A DNA stretch of 16,873 nt from Phoronis ovalis (taxonomy: Eukaryota > Phoronida > Phoronidae), in NCBI GenBank assembly GCA_028565635.1, contig JAOXYB010022548.1, positions 1-16,873 of the forward strand, written 5' to 3'. Positions 1 through 8,000 of this stretch are shown one piece after another. Position 1 is the first letter of the stretch. Every line of letters begins with the position of its first letter. A program made the translations under genes and the position numbers. Under the pieces are notes generated by a model that searched no databases, was not told the DNA's origin, and worked only from the letters and a program-made list of their open reading frames with translations.

Positions 1-590
1 ATTTTGACCTGTATTTATCCTGTACCACATATAAAGCTGATCGGATAAAAACTGAAGCAGTTATTGCACGACAAAGAGTGTTACACGCAGCAACATCTTG
101 AGAACAAACATGGCCACCAGTCAGCCATCTTGAACGTGATCCATGTTGAAATTACAGATGATCTGCATTTTGACCTGTATTTACCCTGTACCACATATAA
201 AGCTGATCGGATAAAAGCTGAAGCAGTTATTGCGAGACAAAGAAAGTGTTACGTGCAACAAAAATTGTCGAAGACTCATATCGATATTTGACCTACTTCT
301 CAAGGTCATTTGAAATGTCACCTGGCCTATTATGCCCACCAACCCATGGCCAACGTGAATCCACCTTCGAATTGTCATGTCAACGCTTCATCTTTCCCGA
401 AATGGGCGCAACGTAAGGTGCACTCTCGGGTACAAACATGGCCGCCAATCAGCCACCTTGGAAGTAATCGAGGTCAAAATTATATCTGAACTGTGCTTTG
501 ACCTGTACTTACCCTGTACCAAATACGAAGATGATCTGACGTAAGCTGAAGCCGTTATAGCAAGAAAAAGAAAAGGTTACATACGACGCC
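1..590. repeat. Three diverged copies of a ~155-166 bp repeat
   Basis: A block beginning near 'ACAAACATGGCC' and running through 'TTTGACCTGTATTTACCCTG' to 'GTGTTAC' occurs at about 104-262 and again, more diverged, at about 432-586. The 3' part of another copy fills 1-90, cut by the window edge. The first two copies are 166 bp apart; the third is about 328 bp further on, roughly two periods, with unrelated sequence at 291-430. Copies 1 and 2 are nearly identical over 1-80 and 167-246. Short open frames here are not conserved between copies, so I read this as non-coding repeat DNA, either a degenerate satellite or part of an interspersed element. Confidence 0.8.
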
Positions 591-718
591 GATGACGCCG
601 CATATACTACGGCTATATGCCCTTTCACTATTACATAGTGATGGGCATAAAAATCTAACAACGGGTCCTGAAAATCATGTTTGCTTATCATTGTGTTTTT
701 TGCCGTGGGTGTTACTAA

Positions 719-800
719 AGGGTATGTTTTTAGCCATCTTTTCTGACAATGAGGTATGTTTTTAGCCATCTTTTTCCGACAAGAGGGTTTGTTTTTTGTC
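719..800. repeat. Short tandem triplication, 32-33 bp unit
   Basis: A unit starting 'GGTATGTTTTTAGCCATCTT' begins at 721 and again at 753. A third, truncated and diverged unit begins at 786. The first two are nearly identical. A 119-codon minus-strand open frame crosses this block but contains the repeat and looks accidental. Confidence 0.7.
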
Positions 801-981
801 ATAGCTGGCTTGCACCGGATATAGGCTTGTGAGGCCAGGGCCTCACTCCTGTACCAAAAACTGGCCAAGTGCCCCTCCTCAGGATCTTATCCAGCAAGAA
901 AATCAAATAACACATAATTAGGACATCATAATTAGGTGATATGTGCAAATAAACAATACACATAAAATAGTTGGTACCTTA

Positions 982-1036
982 GGGATCATCTCAAAAGTTA
1001 TCACAATGACCACAAACGTATAGCGTTTAATATAGG
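982..1036 (+). repeat. Left terminal inverted repeat
   Basis: Pairs with 1967-2021. Differences from the other arm lie at arm positions 22, 31 and 42. It begins with GGGATCATC. Confidence 0.85.
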
Positions 1037-1461
1037 ATTTACCCCCCACCCTCCTCTGGTCAAACGTAGGGGGTTAGGGAGATTTTTACCCTATCCAGTT
1101 GCAAACCATAGGGGGTCCCGGGGGCAATATTTGGTGCTATTTCCTGCAATCTGGTGCATTCTGGAACTCTAATTTGCCATGACACACTGTGTCATTTTGT
1201 ATAGAAAACACAAAGTTGATTCATGAACGAATATGGATCGCGCATATTATCTAGTTTAACTTTTATTACAACATCGCCTGAACTTTAATAGTGTTATCAG
1301 CAGATGCTCTCCTGATAACAAGTTCTGAATCAATTACAGTCACCGATAGCAACATAAATTCTTCCAGGGTGTGTTATTCTGATTTCAGCACGTTAAAGAC
1401 AGACTGGACGTCACGCAAATGTAAAAACTTAAATCTGTGACAACCAATTTCAAGAGCGAAA

Positions 1462-1812
1462 TCATTGATAAATTCTATTTAAAAAATATTTACTTCTAGT
1501 CTCTACCGATAAACTTGTATGTTTTGACACAAAGCTATTTACAAATGTCTGGTACCTGTTTAAAGGCTGACGTTTGTAAATTGCTCTGCTTTCCGGCGCC
1601 ACAGTATCAAATAACGTCAGCTGTTTGGACATCTTTTTTGTGTGCATCGTCTGTACTTGCAGTGACCTAAATAGGTTATCCCGCTTTACGACTGTCGTAT
1701 CCCTATGCTGTAAAGTTAAAACTGGATGGTACCCGGGCCATGGTTTAGCCGTTTGATGCAGGTATTTCACTGTCCTTTCTCTTAAATCCACCAATTTCAT
1801 GCATTTTTGCAC
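1462..1812 (-). CDS. 116-codon ORF inside the TIR element, unknown product
   Basis: This frame lies wholly within the TIR-bounded element and is the longest open stretch in it. The predicted product is basic and has a mid-protein segment KKMSKQLTLFDTVAPES followed by a region rich in K, R and N. That kind of 'KQ.TLF' segment occurs near the start of some transposase-related proteins, but I recognise no DDE/D catalytic signature, zinc finger or other domain. It could be a remnant of a transposase gene, a fragment captured by the element, or a chance frame. No promoter or splice context supports expression. Confidence 0.25.
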   Translation of the reverse strand: MQKCMKLVDLRERTVKYLHQTAKPWPGYHPVLTLQHRDTTVVKRDNLFRSLQVQTMHTKKMSKQLTLFDTVAPESRAIYKRQPLNRYQTFVNSFVSKHTSLSVETRSKYFLNRIYQ

Positions 1813-1966
1813 ACTTGAATGTATGAATGTTCATGGAGTGGTAGAATAAATAGAACCTATATTTACTAAGGAAAGATTTTTAATAAATATCATATATACT
1901 AGGCATGATTTTTTAATTTCGCACTAACCCATAAACGTAGGTGGATTTTACCCCCCCCCCCCTGCC

Positions 1967-2021
1967 CCTATATTAAACGTTATACGTTTGGGGTCATTGC
2001 GATAACTTTTGAGATGATCCC
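1967..2021 (-). repeat. Right terminal inverted repeat
   Basis: Reverse complement of 982-1036 over 55 bp with three mismatches. It ends in GATGATCCC just before the TTA duplication. Confidence 0.85.
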
Positions 2022-2024
2022 TTA

Positions 2025-2928
2025 AATGCAAGTGGAAAATTATGCAATTGTGCATAATTATATAATACTCTAGGTTATTTCATGTCCCTGAAGTTATCAT
2101 GAATATCCATCCTAGAATAAACATCATATTGTACAAATAACTGAAATTTTACAGATGACAAATTCAAACTATAATCTAATTTTGTGAAAATTTATTTAGA
2201 AGGATAAGCAGCAGGAACAAGGTTTTAACTTTCAGGTGCAATCCTTGTGTATTCAAAATGTGTACTTTGCTCTTCTTGTGTGTACACATTTAATCAAGCT
2301 TTATAAATACACATGGATGATAATGTACCTTTATATGGTCCTGACATGCAGTATTCTTTTAATCAGCATGAAATAATTTGACCAGGTACCAATAGTAAAT
2401 ATTTCTAATTCTAAATATGGATATTGCATTAAACACATAATTAACTGAAAGTATATCAAATGGAACATGTTTTGTTCAAATTGTTTTTAGTACTTTATTC
2501 CTCATATTTGAAATTTTCATAAAAAAAACTAATAGTATAGAAGTGCCCTGCCTGAGCCAAGAGGCACTGTGAGGACATAGGGAATCATATATTCTTCCTA
2601 GCAGAAAAGTGAAAAGTCTTACAGACATTTTACCATGCCAGTTCCGGTTAGTAAATAAAGTCACCTGTCTTGTTTAGGGTTGCATTGTCATGATCGCAAT
2701 ATGCTTTTTATTTATACGATAGGCATGAACACTTTAATTGATTTTAAAATAATAATTTCCAGTTGTAATGCTTTAATCTACTACAATACTCAACCAAAAC
2801 ACAAGATACCTTAAAGATTTAAATGAAACTTATCAAGCTGTCGGCTGGCATGAAATGTTAGCATAAGAGCAAACACTCAGAAAAGTTACGCCTTTGCGCC
2901 GCTTTGCAATAAGTTAAAGTAGACGTAA
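2025..2928. other. Intergenic or intronic stretch, nothing coding recognised
   Basis: AT-rich sequence between the TIR element and the CHK exon. A 62-codon minus-strand frame at 2476-2664 has no recognisable domain. If the CHK gene is spliced, this is part of its upstream intron; if SZT2 extends leftwards, it is also part of an SZT2 intron. Confidence 0.5.
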
Positions 2929-4155
2929 ATGCTAAAAAGGAATTATTTAAAATATTCTACACTTGTTAGACACAATGTGTTTATACTTCCAGGAGAAAAT
3001 TTTGCAAGTGTAATACTGCGCATAAAAGTGATTTCCTTACATGGCCAAGATGAAAAAGAGCACAACTTGTTTGTAAAAACTACTTATGACAATGAATTTC
3101 TGCGGAAATGGATCCTGCTAGAATCCAAGTACTTCATAAAAGAAATCAAAGCGTACAGCGAACTTGTACCAGCTATGATACAGTTTCAGCAAGACCAGGA
3201 TATTAAACCACTAGTACCATCAGTTCCACAGTACTATCATAGTTATCTTGATGATAAAGCAGGAACTGTTGTGATTGGTGACCTGATTCCTGAAGGATAC
3301 AAAATGGCAGCTAAAACGATGGGTGTTGATTTCGTACATAGTAAGCTAGTCATGAGAGAGTTGGCGAAATTTCATGCTTTATCCTATGCCATGAAACAAG
3401 CCAATCCTAATGTTATCAAAGAGAGATTTAGCTTTGTTTATCATGAAAGTTTTTTTAATTCATTTACTAAACAATTTATGTATCCAAACATTAAAAAAAG
3501 TTTTAATGCAACTTTACAAATTACCAAGACTGGATCTGACAATGCAAGTGTTCACAATTTCTTAGCAAAACTGTCAGATCTTGACATATTTGAAACATGT
3601 CAAAAATTCCTTCAACCCGAAGAACCATTTTCTGTAATATGTCATGGTGATACATGGTGCAATAACATGCTATTCAAGTATGACAAAAATGATCAAGATG
3701 GCACTGAAATACCTGTTGCCTTCAAACTTCTTGACCTTCAAATACTTCGCTATGCTCGCCCTACTACAGACCTGGCTTTCTTTTTCTACACTAGTACAAC
3801 ACATTCACTGAGAAAAAAACATTTAATTGACCTACTCACTCTATATCATAAATCATTCTTAGAAACCTTAAAGCATGTAAATTCAGATGCCCCTGGGTTC
3901 ACTTTTGACGTGTTACAAGAAATGTTTCAAAATACTGCTCTCTTTGGTGTAATTTCTGCATGCATGGTTTTACCACTGATTTTGAATAAGCCAGAAAATG
4001 CCCCAGAGCTTAAAGATGGTAAAACACCAGAAGAATTGGATAAGATGATGGAAGAACATAGCAATAAAATGGTAGAGAATGTTGTAAATAACACAGTGCT
4101 TCAAGAACGCATTATTGGAGTCATCCAAGAAGCTACTGACATGGGACTTTTGTGA
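2929..4155 (+). CDS. CHK/EcKinase-family (DUF1679-like) small-molecule kinase, probably the last exon
   Basis: The 408-residue product belongs to the CHK kinase-like (ecdysteroid 22-kinase / dhs-27-like) branch of the choline/aminoglycoside kinase fold, cytosolic enzymes thought to phosphorylate small hydroxylated molecules. Visible landmarks in order are: glycine-rich start PGENFASVILRIKV (21-34), candidate ATP-site Lys50 in LFVK, Glu72 in FIKEIKAYSE, hinge-like VIGDLIPEGY (115-124), catalytic HGDTWCNN (239-246), metal-binding Asp269 in LLDLQ (the family more often has DFQ), and a second Asp281 in TTDLAFFF. All catalytic residues seem intact, with no frameshift. The ATG at 2929 directly follows an in-frame TAA. 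However, the first 20 residues do not resemble the family's usual N-terminus, and a good splice acceptor (TTTATACTTCCAG, ending at 2992) lies just before GENFAS. The true exon may therefore start at 2993, with upstream exon(s) elsewhere. The substrate cannot be told from sequence. Confidence 0.85.
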   Translation: MLKRNYLKYSTLVRHNVFILPGENFASVILRIKVISLHGQDEKEHNLFVKTTYDNEFLRKWILLESKYFIKEIKAYSELVPAMIQFQQDQDIKPLVPSVPQYYHSYLDDKAGTVVIGDLIPEGYKMAAKTMGVDFVHSKLVMRELAKFHALSYAMKQANPNVIKERFSFVYHESFFNSFTKQFMYPNIKKSFNATLQITKTGSDNASVHNFLAKLSDLDIFETCQKFLQPEEPFSVICHGDTWCNNMLFKYDKNDQDGTEIPVAFKLLDLQILRYARPTTDLAFFFYTSTTHSLRKKHLIDLLTLYHKSFLETLKHVNSDAPGFTFDVLQEMFQNTALFGVISACMVLPLILNKPENAPELKDGKTPEELDKMMEEHSNKMVENVVNNTVLQERIIGVIQEATDMGLL

Positions 4156-4225
4156 ATTATTTTGTTATATATAACAATTACATGGAAAAGGTATTTATCC
4201 AAGATGCTATAAAGTAGTGTCTACT

Positions 4226-4269
4226 TCATCCGACTTTTGACTTTAAAGAATATGTACCCAGCAGCACTT
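4226..4269 (-). other. Possible short terminal exon of SZT2 (alternative model)
   Basis: On the minus strand a branch/acceptor-like TTATAATTTTGTAG is followed by an open stretch that joins in phase with the donor of the 4814-5027 exon. It would add about 14 residues (EVLLGTYSLKSKVG) before a TGA. SZT2 proteins are expected to continue well past the preceding block, so this may be a chance match or an alternative 3' end lying antisense to the CHK 3' UTR. Confidence 0.15.
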
Positions 4270-4677
4270 CTACAAAATTATAACTAATTACTATTTCCCG
4301 TTTACAAAACAGTAGTTATAGTATAATATGCTATTGTTTTTTTTACAAAAGTTTGATATTAAATAACTAGGTAGTAACAGCGCCCTTTAGCTAACAAATT
4401 TATGTGGAAGAACAAATCTTGGATTTGAAAGTTGTAACAAAGACTTACAAATTGTAATGAGTTCTGTTTGTGAAACTATGTATAACATTGAATATTAACA
4501 ACAGTGGATCTTGATAGCTAGCATTCAAATGCACCATTAAAGCATGTACAAAGCATATTCAAATGTTGCTTAAAAATGTTTAGTTAAAGTGTATCATAAA
4601 CAGCAATTAACATTCTTGTTTGATCATATGTGGTTGCTTCTATGGATTTTTAATATTCTTGGATTTGAAAGAGTTAC

Positions 4678-4683
4678 AATAAA
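4678..4683 (+). terminator. Poly(A) signal AATAAA for the CHK gene
   Basis: First canonical AATAAA downstream of the CHK stop codon, giving a 3' UTR of roughly 540 nt. It lies only about 130 bp from the nearest SZT2 exon on the opposite strand. An ATTAAA near 4536 is an alternative. Confidence 0.45.
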
Positions 4684-4813
4684 AATTAATCTAATCTTTA
4701 AATTATTTCTTCTTTCTAGTTTAAATTCAGTTTAGTTAAGTATCCTAATTTACTTGGTTGTCCAATTTTGTCACCAAGTGCAAGACTGTGTTAAACTTTT
4801 CAAATTTCCTTAC

Positions 4814-5027
4814 CTTCAACTAAATGATTTCTGGCATATGACGGAGGATAGGGATAAAATCGTACAAAGTCATTCAAAAACTGTGTAAGATGGTAACCTT
4901 TCTTTAATATCAATTGTTGGCCAGCTAAGTAAAACTGTATGGCTCGCAAGTGGAAGTCGTGAGCAAACGAGTGGACATGTGTTAGATCTTTGAACTTATC
5001 ACACTCATCCGTAAAAAACATAGAAAA
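4814..5027 (-). CDS. SZT2: SZT2 exon q (last assembled), SZT2 signature block
   Basis: 214 nt, phase 0 to 1. It encodes FFTDECDKFKDLTHVHSFAH, DFHLRAIQFYLAGQQL and GYHLTQFLNDFVRFYPYP. Donor GAAG|GTAAGG is close to consensus, so at least one more exon exists to the left. I do not see it with confidence. Confidence 0.9.
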
Positions 5028-8000
5028 CTGAAAAGAATAAAAAAACAGTCAAAATCCAGTTTATAGAAGACAAAGAAGATTGATTCTAATTAATGTTAAT
5101 TAATTCACAGAAATTCTTATAGAAAAAAATATAATTTTTAAGGTAACCACACTTAATGATACTTGCACAATGTGGCATAAGAACTAATAGCAACAGCCTT
5201 CACCTCTAATGTTGCCCAATATTGAGCATCTAGTAAGTGTATTAATGAACATTCTTATTTTTTTTGCTGCCTTTTCCGTACATGCCACGGGACATTCTTT
5301 CCAATCTACTTTTTCAAAAACTATTTATGTATGTTGTAACTTTCACTAAATAAAATGGTAGAGGCAAGAAATGTTTACTTTTAATCTTGTGTACAAGTTA
5401 GTTTATGACATATTTTGATGAAAAACAGAGTCCCTCAAGCAGTAAGCAGTAAGCAGGAGAAAATGGGAAACATTCTTATTTTCCTAGCAAAATATTCTGG
5501 AAGAAAATATTGAAATTGTGGTAAGAAATTTTACATCTTAAAACAGCTTTTATATCAGGTGTATTTAATATTTAAGCAGGAAAATACAAATCCATCTGGT
5601 TAGAAACCTGCTTTATGCTGTACATTTTTCAACATTTTTTTGGTGAAAAACTTGAGTTGGAGAAATGCATGTGTTGCTAGGTCATATTACATATACATCC
5701 TGTGTTCATTAGGATATAAAAGTTTTGTAGGACCATTCTAACTCGAAGATTATTTTACTTCTCTTCATGAATTTTTCTCAAACATTTGATTTCTCATCAT
5801 CCATTACACAGTAAACAGTGTATGTGATTACCACTAGAGGAATTCTAATGGTCAAAGCCATTCGTATTAATCAATAGGTCCAGAACTATAGCCTGCATAT
5901 TAATATACCAAAAATTATTAAGTACATCAAATAGAAACCTCACCAGTTGACCAGTCCAGTTAATAGGACGAGAAATTCGAGGTATTTCAAAGGCATATAT
6001 TTTAACATCAAAATATACATCTTGAAAGACAAGTTCGACCATCATGATGCCCCCATGAAATGTTTTCTGTAAATGATACAGCATTGGTGAAGATATCATG
6101 CGGTTTTCCAGCTTTGGGCTATGTTCTCTACTTGATCCTGTTCTGTGCTTTAGGAATCGACTACTGAAAAATCAATTTAATTAATTTACATCACTAAAGA
6201 AATATAGCCATTACGTTTTTCAATAGGATTTACCATTCACAGCTGCTCAACATTACAGGTGAAACTAATAAGTTATAAAAGAGTAGCAAACATGATATGG
6301 CTGAGTTGTCATTATACCTTGAGCCAAACATAAATTATCTTACCTTCTTTTTGGAGACATCGGTCTAACTTGGATCTGAATAAAACCCAGGCTTTGTAAA
6401 TATTGCACATACTGTTGGACAAAACTTGATCTTAATTCTGCATGCCAGTACTCTTCTTGATAAAGTTTTAAGGTTAATTCTGGAGATTTCGGTAACTGAT
6501 TTTTTTGTTTATTTTCATCTGATTTTTTGCTTTTTATACTTGCTCCAGAGCTGTGCCTTGACCGCTGTAAACAGAATTTTAGTTCTGCATGATAGTGGAC
6601 AAACACAAAATGAAGAACAGTATACATAATAAAAATAGAACACAAATTTGTGAAGCAGTACCAAAATTTCCAAAATTTTAATTGTAGGACCATTCTAACT
6701 CCAAAAATGAAAACTTCCATTACTTATTAAAACTGCACAACCTGCACACTTTTTAATATGAAAAATATATTACTATAACTGATATGTCACTATGACTGTT
6801 CAACATGCACTTTTTTATGATTAAATACTGAATCGAAGCACATATTTATGGCAATTAAGGTGCAAAGTTGATAGCAAGCTTTGTAAAAATGACTAATTCT
6901 ATTACTTACTATAAAACAATTTCATAAGCACATTTAACTAAGCCATTAACTAATTTATTATTTAAAATAGATGTCATCCTAACGAAGTACCATGATTATA
7001 AACCATTCCACTCATTAAACATTATGTAACTTGTAAAATACTTACAGATTTCGTTTCTGAGGGGAGAGGTGGTTGTGGTGAATCATATTCAGTGGGAGAA
7101 TCAAATACTTTATATCTCCATACAGGACTGAACAAAAGTGGTGTTGCAACATTATGTATTAAACGTGATGAATGTTTAAGAAGATGTAGCACTTCTTCCT
7201 GAAAAATTAATTCCATTAATGTTTAAAAATATGGACTACTTAGAGAACCGATGTGTACAGTATAATACCGCCCAAAAGGTAATCGTATAAATAGGACCTA
7301 CACTATGCTACAAATAAAAAGATTTCTTGGTCTTCAGTTTTGCTGTGAGATATGATTATGATATTCTCACATCTGGTTACTGGTCATATACTTGCAAGTG
7401 AATCGTAAAATCACATTTTAATGAAAATATAAAGGCTCACAAGTACGATAAGAAAAACGTTTCTTGAACTTACAGTGATTGGTAAATGTGAACGGCCAAC
7501 TCTTTGCTGCCACATTTCATAAAGTTGATAAAGTTTTTCTTTTTTACTCTTTTCTGTAAATAAACCAATTTGTTTTTAATTGTCCTGTGTTATGATAATA
7601 GTTTTACTTCATCCAAGAGCACACTTCAAGGACATTTTTGTACGGGAATAGACCTTAAAAAGTAAACTCAATTACTATGGATAATATCAACTGAAACAGG
7701 ATAGTTTGCTCTAAAATTGGAACAACTAGTCATATCTTCTGACAACATGACTCAGTTACTGCTTTCTAATTCACCAACTAATTCAACAATTTAACATTTG
7801 AATAGATATTTTTCAAGGTGTTATACATTAGCTTTGTTACTGTGACTGCAGCTATCTTACAATAATACCAAACCTGTTATTAACACGATATCAGATATAA
7901 TTTGCATTATGTTATATACAGCAATGTATAGTATTAATAATATATACATGTACATGTTAATTTAACACAAAAATAATACAATTAGGCACAAAAAAGCTCA

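Larger units (their letters stand above)
979..2024. mobile_element. DNA transposon with 55 bp TIRs and TTA target duplication
   Basis: The left terminus at 982-1036, starting GGGATCATCTCAAAAGTTAT, is the reverse complement of the right terminus at 1967-2021 with only three mismatches over 55 bp. Both ends are flanked by TTA (979-981 and 2022-2024), a likely 3 bp target-site duplication, and the element is 1,040 bp. The inner part of each TIR is a near-palindrome (AAACGTATAACGTTT type). The subterminal regions carry poly-C/poly-G stretches, including a 12-C run at 1951-1962. A TTA duplication is typical of PIF/Harbinger, but the GGG terminus and the contents do not let me assign a superfamily. 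The size suggests a non-autonomous or internally deleted copy. Confidence 0.85.
4156..4700 (+). other. Probable 3' UTR of the CHK gene
   Basis: AT-rich sequence after the TGA stop, ending just beyond a canonical AATAAA. It contains an exact 15 bp direct repeat, TCTTGGATTTGAAAG, at 4417-4431 and 4657-4671. No convincing coding content is seen on the plus strand. Confidence 0.5.

Noticed and set aside
64-378. Short open frames on both strands in the left repeat
   Set aside because: They follow the repeat unit but are not kept between copies, and they show no domain.
509-868. 119-codon minus-strand open frame
   Set aside because: It runs through the 32 bp triplication and one copy of the larger repeat; its length is explained by repetition, and it has no recognisable domain.
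2476-2664. 62-codon minus-strand frame as a missing SZT2 exon
   Set aside because: It shows no SZT2-like sequence, and I found no acceptor that joins in phase with the 4814 donor.
6426-6629. 67-codon plus-strand frame overlapping SZT2 exon o
   Set aside because: It is the antisense shadow of a confirmed exon.
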